Assembly (NCBI GenBank): GCA_958299035.1
Contig: CATQJL010000112.1
Span: 2,464,123 to 2,528,122, forward strand
Direction of reading: 5' to 3'
From: Cylicocyclus nassatus
Taxonomy: Eukaryota > Nematoda > Chromadorea > Rhabditida > Strongylidae
DNA: 64,000 nucleotides
The position numbers were made by a program, and so were the translations under genes. Below, in pieces: positions 45,390 through 57,425 of the stretch. Under the pieces are notes generated by a model that saw only the letters and a program-made list of their open reading frames with translations, ran no database searches and was not told the DNA's origin. Within the stretch, counting starts at the first letter, position 1. Each line of letters starts with the position of its first letter.

Positions 45390-47782
45390 ATGGTACTTCT
45401 GAGGCATCATAGTGAGCCCAATGAACTACGACGACTAGAGCATTTATTCGCTAATCATTATAAATTCCTTCTCCTTCAACATTCAATCAAATTCAAGCTG
45501 GAAAATCTCTATCCAAGCGATTTTGAATTATTTTCATGCTCCATAGCAAACAGTATTTATTGGTTTGGTTGGAAAATGCATCCACATGTAAAATTGTTAG
45601 TCTTCTTAGTTGCCATTCACGGAGATTTTGCGTCTCTGACCGATATTTTACAGACATGATGTGTACCTAGCCCACGATGGAAAGCTCAACGCTGATGATT
45701 TCATGAATGCCTTCGTTGAATTTGCCAGAATCAATAAGATTTTCCAGCACCAAACTCTATTCATCGGTGATAAGGTGCTAGTGGACGAGGTAATGCACAA
45801 AATATACCTTCTTGATTTATAAGAACCTAGAATGCTAGAAAGTGTTTTACTAGGATTGCTTTCGAAATTTCTGCTGATTTCTAATGGAAATTTTGTAGGA
45901 AATAGGCGAAACGATAGCGGAAATCTTTTTCTGCAAAGCTGATCTAATTGGACAAATTCCTTTGAATCGTATTCTAGAAAACGCTGTTTGGGGGAGCACG
46001 GCAGCCATGCAAAAATTATTGGTTCAACTAATTAAAAAATCCTGATAAACTCAAGTACTAACAAACAAAAAGCAGTTTCTTGCACAGATGTGTAACTCTT
46101 GTAAACCACTTTCAATCCCAAGTTGGCCAGACTTCGCTTAAGAGCGCTCAATGCGCCCGAATTCCTTTGATCTACCTTCACATTCCTCATCGTCCTCGCA
46201 TATGATCTGCGCTACATACCGTTGGCACTTTGAGACGCGCGGGATGTGGATGAGCAGAATGAGAAATGTGAAGAGAGATTTTTAAAAAATTTGGGCGCTT
46301 TAGGGTTCATTCGGCGCTTTGGGCGATTTTCAGCCCATCAAAGTCTGAACGGTGCCTTGCGGCTATTATTCAGTTCCATGAGACATTCCCAAAGCAATAC
46401 TTACTCAAAAACATTTCCATAAAGTGTCTTGGAATAAGAGACTTGAGTCAAAAAAGGTTTCGCCTAAGAAATGAAACCCGCTTTCACCGCCACCCCTCTC
46501 CCCCCCCCCCCTTCTCCTCTCCAACATCATCTTTTCCTCTTCCTCACCATTAGTTTTTCATCAAGAAAAAATTGATTGATTCCAAGAAAACAGCTCGAAC
46601 AACTGCAAACAGAACATCAGACTTACTCATCAAAAGTCAATCTAATCATCAGTGACTCAAAATTGTTCAGGTGGTAAACTATGTCCAAGACAATGAACAG
46701 AAATTTGTCGGCAGCCTGTATCCAACCAAAGTGTTTTACATGACAGACTCTCAAGTTGAAGCTACCGCAAAACTTGAACTGAGCAGCCAGCTACCTGCTG
46801 GTTACGAGCTAGGTATATAAACTGACTACCTTCAAGGTTGTAATCATTCCTACCATCTATTTTGCGTAGGTTCCGCTGATCCGCTCGATTCGGAATTTAT
46901 CACCTCAAAGTGGCGACATGCGAAAGAAGGTGACGTGGAAGAAACAAGGTTGTTTGTCCCGAACAGGAATGGGGCTCTGTTCAGTAAATCTTTTGCAGGA
47001 CGAAACTTAGCCTTCTGCCCTCAAGCTGCATTCGTTACGAGAAAAAGCCAGTGGCATTTGAGATGCTCTCGCAATCTGGACAGCTCAACCATCTATTCGT
47101 GGTTGAAGAACATCGAGGACAAGGGCTAGGACAAATCGTCGAGTTGGATCTTTGTCAAAAAACTGCAAGGTAAGCATTGCCATACAGCCTACTCAAATAC
47201 AGTGTCAAGTGCACCAGCGGCTCGAATCGCACGGCCGTCTCGCTTGAGCTTGCGCCGCGTTCGCAAACATGTTCTATGACCATTAATCACGCTAGTTAGC
47301 TACTGAAGCTTGACTGTGAGCCTTTTCTCACGCTCAGGCATGAGAAGATGATCAGATGACATCTTCGTGCGCGGCGCAGATTCCAGGCGAAACATGCGCG
47401 CAAAACCCGAGCTGGTGGCGCATCCGACACTGCGGTTGAGATAGCCTGTAGCTGTGGCACTCTTTAATCTTACCAATGAGCTACCGATACATACGCCTCA
47501 TGATTCTACAAAAATATTCTTCTGCGCACCTTCCAAGGCTGCAGAAAAGCTTTTGAGAAATTACTGTATAGTAGATCATATAAATTACAGTGTAAGCTTT
47601 AAGCTGCTTTTCCCTCTCTTACTATGCTGATTTTCAGGATTGGTCTACAAGTATTTAAGTGCATCCTAGCAACAAACAAATCGCTAATCGATTCTACTAC
47701 TAGATCTTCGCTGTGGACAAAGGCCAAATATGATGATAACAGCGATTTTGTATTACTGTATTACGAAGCATTATGGAAATAA
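45390..47782 (+). CDS. Acyltransferase array copy 6 (B-type), glycine N-acyltransferase-like
   Basis: Exons 45390-45595, 45654-45789, 46671-46812, 46870-46948, 46999-47169, 47638-47782; 292 residues, no lesion seen. Starts MVLLRHHSEPNELRRLEHLF; N-terminal IKFKLENLYPSDFELFSCS and YWFGWKMHPH; exon 2 KLNADDFMNAFVEFARINKI; exon 5 HRGQGLGQIVELDL; exon 6 IGLQVFKCILATNKSLIDST and the end YYEALWK. Poly(A)-like AAATAAAG overlaps the stop as in copies 2 and 4. TTTCAG precedes the ATG by 16 bases. The promoter side is separated from its conserved upstream block by the 200-bp MITE. Confidence 0.83.
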
Positions 47783-47883
47783 AGATTTGCCAAAGGCAGT
47801 TTCAAAGTCGAAATAGACTACCTTAGTTGTTGCATCTCTCACCCCGGTAAGCGGCGAGATGTCAAGAGACTAAAGGAATTGTA

Positions 47884-48795
47884 TTAGGTTGATGCAAAAA
47901 TAATGAGCGTTTTTCAGGACTTTTTCCAGGACAACTTTTCTCTATCAAACTTCTTTCTTTGAAACGGTTTCAGCATACTTTTAGAAAGCTCTTCTCATGC
48001 TCTATCTAATGCTTTTTGAAAGGGACTTCTAGCCCACTCTGTTAAGAACTTATAGAGCTTCAAATAATCGCACTCAAGACCAGATTTTCGTTGCATTCGT
48101 TTTTCTGGCGAAAATTTAAGCGCAAAAGAAGGTGCATTTTTGAAAATTTAGCAGCTATATATAGTGGAAATTGTGTACATTATGCATAGTTAACCATATT
48201 TTTTGAAGTTATCTAAAGTGAGATATCGGCGGCTTAACATGGTTAATGGTTGTGGTCATTTTAAAGCCTATAACTTTCCTTTGTAGAATGTAGTCACTCA
48301 AACTTTGCTCATTTCTGTAAGCGCGAGGGTAGGGCATCTTGTTGACAGTTTTAGCTGTTCAGTACGCAGAAATTTAGAAATTCTATACTTCGGGATTTTG
48401 AGGCCTACTGAAAAAAAAAGCCGAAAAAGTTGATATTTTTAAACTTCGATATTTTCCTCTTCGCTAATTCTTTTTCTCCAAGCCCTTTCCGTGCATATTT
48501 ATACTACTGGCTTGCGGCTACAAGATAGGCTGCTTATGAATTATATAATAATAACAAAGTGTGAAAGGAGTACGTTTTTTCAAAAACAAGACTTCAGAAA
48601 AAAAACCTTTTTTGTTTTTCAATCCTTATTTTTCTGCCCATATGAGATATGAGTATAGGTTAATGTGCGCTGTATTGCGAAAGGTTCGCTGCATCTGATG
48701 ATCTTTATCAAATTTCAAAATGTAAATTTTATAGAAAATCATAGCAAGTTAAAGTGAAAAATGAAAAAACACTCATTATTTTTGCATCAACCTAA
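47884..48795. mobile_element. Mariner-like non-autonomous element, first family, intact copy
   Basis: Ends TTAGGTTGATGCAAAAATAA and TTATTTTTGCATCAACCTAA, TA on both sides; 912 bp. It shares blocks with the split element at 2681-9673 (for example GCGAAAGGTTCGCTGCATCTG against ACGAAAGGTTTACTGCATCT). Right downstream of array copy 6. No transposase. Confidence 0.87.
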
Positions 48796-49693
48796 TATCA
48801 ACTGTATCATATGGAGAGTTGGATGGAACTCTGCCTAGAAAAGGACATCTTTCGATTTTGGTCAGAAGAAATGAATGGAAAGTCGGGACATTCTCTCAAA
48901 CAAAGTGTTCCATAATGATCTGGCACATTGATACATTTTCGAAACTTTTCTCTTAATCCCAAATACTTGTAGGTCAATTTTAGGTCAATTTTTTGCTCAC
49001 GATTATTTTACAAAGCAGCTGCATGTATTAAATAAACGAATGAGCGAAGCGAACTCCTGTTAGCTATGTAAAGAGACTCTTCCAAACAATAATATCTTTC
49101 TCTTGTGATGAATAAGAATATCCGTGCTGGTAGATAAGCTTCAAGATATTTTTAAGGTTTTCATGGAAATCATATACCTGGACCAAAAAGGAAATATACT
49201 TGAAAAGAGTAACTGTTATACAATTGTAGTAGAGACTACATAAAAACCAGTATAGTAAGATCATAAATTGAAATTTGATTGTGAACGATCTGGTGAATTT
49301 TGAAGAGGCTTTGATTATCTAAGGAAATCGATGAAGGATTTGGGACTTCTAAAATATATCAGACTATAACATAAGTCTTGCACGAAAATTTCTGAGAACT
49401 CGTTACAAGCGTTCGTTAGAAAGCTTTTTAAATTTGTATGTCTTCCATTGTGTATGATATATGTAGTACTTTACTATATCCACTGAGAAGTTGTTTCTAA
49501 AACCAAAATATGAAAGTCGAAAAATATGATTGTGAGGAGTACGACAGGCACGATTTATCATAGTTAAAAGGAGTATGTAAGTAACTCAAAAAACGATTTA
49601 CCTATTCGTTTCTTTTAATTTTTACTGCAGCTGATACAGTAATTCTTGCTTTGAGCATCACCGGAAAACGAATGTACGACTCCCTGTCTAACA
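48796..49693. other. AT-rich intergenic region
   Basis: No gene or clear repeat seen; only short frames of spacer composition. Confidence 0.45.
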
Positions 49694-49863
49694 TTTGATT
49701 CAAATGGCTTGGCTTCGGGAAGGCGGGGCTCCGTGATATAATTGAGGCTAGCTAATGATCAGAGAGCACTCGCTGGAGAGAGACGCAGATGCGTAGCTGG
49801 CGCGAACGGCCTTAATTAGATCACAAAACCCCGCCCTAACGGAGCCAAGCCAGTTGAATCAAA
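49694..49863. mobile_element. MITE, TTGATTCAAC family, copy 3
   Basis: Ends TTTGATTCAAATGGCTTGGC and GCCAAGCCAGTTGAATCAAA, with GGCGGGGC/GCCCCGCC type sequence next inside. Same family as the two copies in the Lys/Glu-rich gene. Confidence 0.7.
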
Positions 49864-51635
49864 GGTTGAATTATTTTATACCAAAAGCGTTCACTGAATC
49901 TGAAGGAAATTACAGTTCGGCAGAAACGATGGTGCAAAAAATCTGTTCCAAGTAATAGTCATTGCTGACCAAATGAAGTAGCTTTTCTGAGCTAGGTGTT
50001 ATTGGTTGCGATTTTATACCCAGATTCCCAGATTTTGGTTCAGAATCCCCCGCTTATAGGTGCGTAGCAACTGATATGTTGTAATATGCCAATGACGCCT
50101 AGTTTATGGGTGAACGTTGACAAGTGCGATTGAGTGACCGATCAAAATATTCGCTCTGCTCGGGGAGGTGTAATATAACGACATTGTCTTCGCAGGTTCC
50201 AGGTGTCAAAGCAAGAAAACAAGTAGAATGCATCTCACAAATCATAAAGTGTCTTCTGCATTGGTCACAATTTTTTTTACCATTTCTGAAATTCGAATTA
50301 CCTCAAAATCGAGTCCTAAAGTAGTTGTATTTAAAAACTATCACATCCTGATTACTCCAAGCTGCTTCATTAGTAGAAAAATTTTATGCTAGCCTGGTTT
50401 TTTGAACTGATAAGTCTTATCAGCAGTTGTCTCAGAGCATTTCGCTCTTTTTTCAACATTCTCAGCACATCGCTCTTCTCCGACTAAGTCCCTTCGCCCA
50501 TATCAAAATTTTGAACAACACACGATCTTTAATAATTCCAATGAAATTACTTACTCTGATATAAATTCTGGAGAAAGTCCTGAAGTTCAAAAAATACTCA
50601 AAGGCAAAACACAGTGCTATAAAGAAACAAAGTAAAGCAAAATACTTGGAAAATGGTTTTCTGATTTCTACTCGCTAAAATCACGAAAGCGTCCAATAAA
50701 TTCTCATTTTAATGTTTTGGTTAAAAATACACTTTTTTATATTGAAAAATTCGTGCTGATAGGGAATTTCTACAATTATTCATGATTTTCGAATTTTTTA
50801 TTCAACTTTTTTGCTTTTAAGTCAAAAAATTCTCTACCAATGATAAAATACATTACAGCTTTTGATATATGTTACAGAAAGTAAACGATTTGCTTCGAGA
50901 AAATTCTTTGAACATTTGAAAACAATTTCCTTGGTGCAATATTTATGCATCAATTATATCATCAGTAACCATAGCACATTGTCGGAGATATGAAGAAAAA
51001 AAATGTTTTTGGATTTCCTTTTCGGGATTGAGGTTGAAGCATTCATTCATGGATTCTTCCATTTTTCAAGTGCGCATGCTTCTGAAGTCTCTTTTGTCTC
51101 AAAACATTCACTGTGACGAACACAAGTCAAAGGGCTAGATAGTCATCTTGCGGACGCTAGATGCAGGTTAGATGCGCCTCTGATGACAACCGTCATAAGA
51201 GGAACTCTTGTAGATGAGCAGAGATAAGCATTTTTGACATAGGAAAGCTATGAGAAAGTATGAACGGATAGGGATGATGAAGTAGAAAGAACTAAGTGAC
51301 AAAAAACTGAAGTTGCACAGAATATTCAAGATGAAAATATTCAAAAACCGAGTTATTCGAGCTCTAGATTTTTGAACATTGGCCATTTATCTGAAACAAC
51401 AAGACCTAAAGCCACAAGACCGAAAACATCTTCCCCGTTCCCTTACAATTCCAAACTTCGTTATCCATACTTGACTTGCCATCGTCGCCACGCCCATCGT
51501 TCCTATCGGTAGCCATCTGGCGTAGCAGGTTGCCCCATCTAGCTACCATTCTGCACTTTTTGCCCCTTTCACATCCACCTCCTTCTTGGTCCTACCGCCT
51601 CCCAATATCGATTACTGTTCATAACTTTTTTATAG
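49864..51635. other. AT-rich region upstream of the bro-1-like gene
   Basis: No coding exon recognised. C/T-rich segments at 51430-51600 precede the TTTTTTATAG acceptor in front of the bro-1-like ATG. The minus frame 51386-51168 has no support. Confidence 0.45.
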
Positions 51636-51638
51636 GAA

Positions 51639-52993
51639 ATGATTGCCTCGGTCCCAAACCCTAGAGAAGTGTTTCGAAGCGATGAATTCCTCGTGCAGCT
51701 AGCACAACCATCAAATGTGCGCTTTTCGCCATTCGAACATGCACCTCCAGAAGAACGACGTGAGAAATTTCGCGAAGCTGTAACACAGAGAAAACTAGCA
51801 TTGGTCGGTTTTTCGAGATAATTTAGCCTGTTCCATTTATTGCGCTCATGCAATCAAAGTCCTGAAAAAGCTGTTTAGACATTTGTCGAGACCGGCGTGA
51901 ATCTGTCGTTGGACATTTCAACATCCACGACATCGGGGAACAAGGTAAATCTATCTTCATATCCGCAACATTTGCCGCAAGGTATGGAAAGTAAAGCACG
52001 GAATATTTTGCTCTCTAAATAAAGATAAGCTAATGATCCCTTTCCCGAAAGCTTTCTATAACGTCCTCGAACTGTAAAACTAACTTGCTGGACCTCAGCA
52101 TACATCAATCGTTAGGTACCATTAGGATAATTATAAGCCCTAACTCAAAAAATCTAAAAAATTTGTTTTAGAAATGTTAGAAAGAACTATCTAACTATAT
52201 CGTATATGTTAGAATGATTATCTCAACTATACCGTATACTTTTTGTAACACAAAATAAGTTTTATGTATCACTGCATATTTTATAAATTTATTTGACTCG
52301 ATATGAAAAGTTTAACAAAAAATTGTAAAAAAAACCTAGCTGTGTGTAAAGAGATCTGATGGAAACCTAAAGTCAAAATTGAGAATCCATTGACGTTGTA
52401 GCTACTTTAGCGATCCAAATTTTAAAAAGTCACTTTTTGAGTTTTTCTCTCGATCACATTGCTACAACATTTATGCCAACAAAAGATTTCGACCACTGCC
52501 ATGTATTTACTCACAGCTTTTTCTTTTGAGATCGACGAAGATTTTTCAAAAATTTTGGTGCAGGACATATTCATGTACGTAAAGCAGCGATACTGAAAAG
52601 TAAATTTTTCTATCAAACATAAAGAAGTGAGTAGGTGAACTTGAACTACCTCATGAACAATTTCGCAAGATATTTAGCAGGCTGAAGCCTGTAGATCTTG
52701 GCCCTAATCATTATTTCACTTTTTGAACCATATTCTGCATTTCAGATCGACTTTGAATCGCTGCCATTTCTATTTAATGGTGTTCTATGTACAGCACGTG
52801 GTCATATGGATTCTCATTCGCTAACGGGACGAGTGCAGTTCCGACTGAGTGAGGGTAAGCAGTAAACCAAGTGGAAGCAAAACAAACAACACACATCGCT
52901 GACGCTTCAGAAACCAACACGACAAGGGACGGTAACGAAGCATGGACTACCGATCAGATTAACAACCTGAGAAGTTTGGGGTTGCCATTATGA
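51639..52993 (+). CDS. bro-1: Core-binding factor beta subunit homologue (BRO-1 type)
   Basis: Four exons, 51639-51803, 51879-51944, 52746-52854, 52911-52993, introns 75, 801 and 56 bp, all GT-AG and in frame; 140 residues. The order of motifs follows CBF-beta: VPNPREVFRSDEFLVQLAQP, FEHAPPEERREKFREAV, then across the exon 1/2 junction LALTFVETGVNLSLDI (family: IAFVATGTNLSL), IDFESLPFLFNGVL (family: LKAPMILNGV), and LTGRVQFRL (family: LDGMGCLEF). CBF-beta does not bind DNA itself; it binds the Runt domain of RUNX proteins and raises their DNA affinity. In C. elegans bro-1 works with rnt-1 in seam-cell proliferation. The loop between exons 2 and 3 is shorter than in vertebrates. TTTTTTATAG ends three bases before the ATG, fitting a trans-splice acceptor. 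Confidence 0.88.
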
Positions 52994-53680
52994 GCTTGGC
53001 AGGCGAGAAGTGATGAAGACAAAATGCCTCAAATGGAGGATGAGAGACTAAAAGATTTGCAAGAAGCGACTCAGTGACGGCTAACATCTGCGCATGCTAC
53101 AATGAGCTCTTCTGAGTTACTCGTCGTCACGAAAAAAAACGTCAAGAGACCAGGGGTTTGTCTCAAAACATATACTAGTGCCTAAATAAAACATTAAGCG
53201 GTCTTAGAAAGATTTGATTCGATTAATAAAGTATGATAGTCTGATCTGTTGCACAGTTTCGCTCTACACTATGACACGGTCTTGAAATAAATTGCGAAGG
53301 TGATTCTTTTGTAACCAACCTTTTTCGAAATCCACAGTAACTGTATTCTTACGAAACTTTCAGTTTGCCTCTGCAGATTGTAACACCGTCCATATGTATT
53401 TCCTAGGTCCTTTTACTTTAGCCACTTGAACTTTTGTGGAACTCCAACCTTTGAGGCTACACTATACCTGACACGTCGATTTTATCTGAAGGTTTTCTTA
53501 CCAGCGCTTAGAATAATTTTCAGCAGCAGTTGTAGGTAAGATGATTCCAGCAAAATGACGAGATCATAATGAGAAGTAAAGTTTTTTAATGTAATATGTA
53601 AATAACCAAAAACTCCATTTCGTTCCTGCCCTTAGACGCAGTAAAAGTATTTACAGACCTTCCGCGGAACTCCTCAGTAA
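52994..53680. other. 3' flank of bro-1-like gene, no gene seen
   Basis: Probably 3' UTR then spacer. AATAAA occurs near 53177 (CTAAATAAAAC). No supported frame. Confidence 0.4.
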
Positions 53681-53882
53681 GGCCCCGGTCAGACTTCACG
53701 CGACTTAATCGTCGCGATCTAATCGCCAAGATTTCCATTCATTTTCATTTCACATTCAAAAATTTCGGTCTGGAAAAGTATCACAACCGAATGCAAGTTG
53801 ATCGGCATGGAATGATGTTGTAACAATTGTCTCGTCGCGATTCAGTCGCGACGATGAAATCGCGTGAAGTCTGCCCGGGGCC
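53681..53882. mobile_element. MITE with TAA target duplication, copy 2
   Basis: Ends GGCCCCGGTCAGACTTCACG and CGTGAAGTCTGCCCGGGGCC, then CGA/TCG-rich inner arms (GTCGCGA, TCGCGAC); TAA on both sides. It sits within an outer inverted pair TTTACAGACCTTCC / GGAAGGTCTGTAAA. Confidence 0.7.
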
Positions 53883-55060
53883 TAAGGAAGGAAGGTCTGT
53901 AAAACTTATTTTCAATAATAAGAAGTAAATTTATTAAGGAGTGCAAAGTATGTACATGAATTTTTCAAAATATAAGTTTCAAAAAAATTGTTAAGTTATT
54001 ATGTCAAAACTGTGATTCCATAAAGAAAGGAACCACAAAAATAGAAAGTTACGAGGTAGTTAACTTAGTATTTATTGTGGACTCTAATGACTTCCCTGGG
54101 CAAGAGAGAATTAAGAAAGAATTAACATCTCCTTTGGTGGCGTTTTCATGCTTACCAAAGTAGTGCAAAGTGCAATCATGTCAAAATTGACAATTTTCTT
54201 TTTTTGTTCAGTCTTCAATGTACTTCTCAATATTATGGATTTATTCGACATAATTATGCCACAAATCAACTGCAAAATCCACATAAACAAGGAGTTACAT
54301 CAGTTGCTTGTCTTAAAATTGTAGAAAAGGATCAAACTTTCTTCCAGTAATATGTCTTTATACGAAACATTGAGGCTTTTAAACACAGAAGTATGAACCT
54401 ATTTGGTCATAAACAGTATAAACGTTACAAAGCTCGATATCTGCTGACCAGACTTCTAACTGATGGTAGGGCTAGTATTTAGGTGAACACAAAAACGAAC
54501 AAGGTAACCTGGTAGTGAAAGCACAAATTCTTTATTTCGTAATTTTAGACCTCAAGCATACTCACTAATAATAGGAAAGTATGTTGAAGTCCTTAGATTC
54601 AAATTTGACTAATCATGTTCTACAGCACTTCCTTTTTGCTGGATGTAGTGCTATTCCTTTTCCTATTTATCTCTTCCATCAAACATTTGTGAAAACATGC
54701 TGAGAACTGGTTCGACTCAAAAGACATTAGCCATTAACAACATAATGGCATTTTGATATTCATCGATGGCGCCAGAGATACACTGGTCAAGCTCTGCAAT
54801 TACATCGATAATATATCTTTTTACCTGGGTTTTTTGAGGACATGTGTGAACGAGAAACCAGAGCTGCATCACCAGTTACCTATCAGAATCTTACTGTTTG
54901 TTGGAGATTATTTATTTATTTATTTTTTTTTTTATTTATTTATTCTTACGCTTTAAGGCGTGCTACAAAGTAAGACTAAAGGAGCAGTTGAGATACACAT
55001 ATTCTTTAAAGAAACACAAAGTATATACATATATTTACAATAAAATCATATTCAATTCAG
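53883..55060. other. AT-rich intergenic region
   Basis: No gene seen. Poly-T/TATT low-complexity at 54909-54952. Confidence 0.4.
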
Positions 55061-55067
55061 GTCCAGT

Positions 55068-56262
55068 TATCTTCTTATATATAAAGCTGAATGTCTGTTT
55101 GTATGTATGTATGTATGTCTGTCTGTATGTATGTATGTGTGTACGTATGTTCCGAATAGAAAATTCCATTTCTGAACCGATCCGGACCAAACTTGGCACA
55201 CATACACTACGGGCCCCGGCGGGTGTCATAGGCTACTTTTCGTCATCGATCGATATCGATTTTATCGATTTTTATCGATTTTTTTGCTGAGTTCACCTAC
55301 GGGGCTGGGAGTTGGCACAGGGGGGTAATCGAGCATGGGGATTCCGAATACAATATTGGTCTTCAGGATTATCGATTACTTTTATCGATTTTATCGATTT
55401 TTTTGCAAAGTTTGAGCTACGGGGCTGGGAGTTGGCACAGGGGGGTAATCGAGCATGGGGATTCCGAATACAATATTGGTTTTCAGGATTATCGATTACT
55501 TTTATCGATTTTATCGATTTTTTTGCAAAGTTTGAGCTACGGGGCTGGGAGTTGGCACAGGGGGGTAATCGAGCATGGGGATTCCGAATACAATATTGGT
55601 TTTCGGGATTATCGATTACTTTTATCGATTTTATCGATTTTTTGCAAAGTTTGAGCTAGGGGGCTGGGAGTTGGCACAGGGGGGTAATCGAGCATGCTGA
55701 TCATCCCCAAGGGGGTGATCAGCATGCTCGATTACACCCCTGTGCCAAATTCCAGCCCCCTAGCTCAAATTTTGCAAAATCGATAAAATCGATAGAAGTA
55801 ATGGATAATTCCAAAAACTAATATTGTATTCGTAATCTGCATGCTCGATTACCCCCCTTTGCAAACTCCCAGCCCCGCAGGTCAAACTTTACAAAAAAAT
55901 TGATAAAATCGATAAAAGTAATGGACGATCCTGAAAACTAATATTGTGTTCGTAATCAGCATGCTCGATTACCCCCCTGTGCAAAATCCCAGCCTCGCAT
56001 GTCAAAATTTACAAAAAATCGATAAAATCAATAAAAGTAACCGATAATTCTGAAAACTAATATAGTATTCGGAATCCCCATGCTCACTTCCCCCCTGTGC
56101 CAACTCCTAGCCCTGTAGGTGAACTCTGCGAAAAAATCGATAAAAATCGGTAAGATCGACATCGATCGATAACGAAAAGTGGACTGTGACACGCGCCGGG
56201 GCCCGAAGTGTATGTGTGCCAAGTTTGGTCCGGATACGGCGGAGCCGGGTAAGCCAGCTAGT
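55068..56262. mobile_element. Composite repeat with inverted outer sequence and inner 120-bp tandem arrays
   Basis: The outer parts are inverse relatives: GATCCGGACCAAACTTGGCA at 55179-55198 and its inverse at about 56219-56238, next to GGGCCCCGGCG / CGCCGGGGCCC. A TATG/TCTG microsatellite lies at 55096-55146. The left inside carries about 3.5 direct copies of a 120-bp unit (55290-55690; TTGAGCTACGGGGCTGGGAG), the right inside about four inverted, more diverged copies (55720-56130). The ends (TATATAAAGCTGAATGTCTG and GGGTAAGCCAGCTAGT) remind me of Helitron/Helentron-type non-autonomous elements, but I cannot confirm that class. Confidence 0.55.
55290..55690 (+). repeat. Tandem repeat, 120-bp unit
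   Basis: Units at about 55292, 55412, 55532 and a last partial from about 55650, nearly identical, each with GGCTGGGAGTTGGCACAGGG, TCGAGCATGGGGATTCCG and ATCGATTACTTTTATCGATT. They make a long repetitive ORF (55312-55659) which is not a gene. Confidence 0.92.
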
Positions 56263-56454
56263 AAGTTAATAAAAATTACAAGCACTAAGGTTTTGCCCAA
56301 GCAGACACTACCAGGAAATATAATTCGACGGAGTTTGTACCCATGCCCTCCTCGCTTGCCAGCAAAAACGACCTTGGGAATTCAGTAGGAGTATGCCGGA
56401 AGTTCGGAAAGCGAGTATACTGGCCGCCTCGCTCATCCGACATGCTGGAGGAGA

Positions 56455-56605
56455 GTGCCAAACTCTACAAATTATTTATGATAATTTGTAATATTTATAT
56501 AATATTTAAATATATTATATAATATATTTAAATATTATATAATATTATTATATTATTATTTATATAATAATAATATAATAATATTTAAAATTACAAATGA
56601 TTAGG
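56455..56605. repeat. AT-only low-complexity palindrome
   Basis: About 150 bases of A and T made of TATATAATATTTAAATAT words, self-complementary along most of its length, with ACAAATTATTT / AAATTACAAATGA type flanks. Can extrude as a cruciform. Confidence 0.7.
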
Positions 56606-57235
56606 TATTTTTTGTAACATAAATCAAAGGTGTAGCTCAACATAAATGTAAGAGGTTTCTTTCGGCACACAGAAAGATAAAAATAATGTAAAAATCATAA
56701 GTACTCGTAGAAAAGTTCGATTAGCACGAGTTTTTCTAACAATAAGGAAGAAAAAGCTTGTTCTAAAACCCAAAACTTTGCTGAAAATTTAATAAACGTT
56801 TCAGTAATTTTGATTTTTCAAAAAACACGCTTCAAGGGTTTTTTATCAGCTTATAACATTGCGAAATGGCAATAATATGGTAAGTCATTATGAGTATTTT
56901 TTGAAAGTGTAAGACTTTCTCTAGCTAGTAGTAACTTCAGTCAAAGAAAACCTTGACCGAAGTCAAGAATAAAAATTTCCAAATTTTTGGTGCCAGACTT
57001 AAAACAAATTTAAATAAATAATTACGATGAAATAAATAAGTTATATAAATAATTATTCGATAAATAAACACAGTAAAATAAATAATCATACATATAATTT
57101 CTTCTATCGTTTAATGCATGTTCTAACGATAGAGTTAGCCACAAAGGTTTGAACCGAAAATTTTCCCACTGCAAAGAATCTTCCTCGCATAACAAGCAAT
57201 TGTTAAAATTACTCACCGCAGTTGTTGGATTTTTG
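56606..57235. other. AT-rich intergenic region
   Basis: No gene seen; A/T-rich short frames only. Confidence 0.4.
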
Positions 57236-57425
57236 CCATGTTAACAGCATCGATCGCAGCAGCGAGACCTACGACGCAGCGGCGCTAGCGGTCGGCGGGC
57301 CGGGTATCTTCGTCGGTTATAACCCAGTATCACAAGGTACTAAGGGCGTCTGACCTTCCCGCTAGGGTTGAGTCATAAACCTTAATTTTTGGACAGCCTT
57401 CCTGGGGATATCCGGGAGGGCAACA
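57236..57425. other. Isolated GC-rich block of unknown nature
   Basis: GC-rich island in AT-rich DNA, with CAGCAGCGAGACC, GGCGGGCCGGGTATCTTC and CCCAGTATCACAAGGTACTA, and a small hairpin CCTTCCTGGGGATATCCGGGAGG. It resembles the untranslated leader of a retroelement in composition, but no coding part follows and it does not match the RTE leader at 2331-2605. Confidence 0.3.

Noticed and set aside
55312..55659. 115-codon repetitive ORF
   Set aside because: It only follows the 120-bp tandem units, whose length is a multiple of three.
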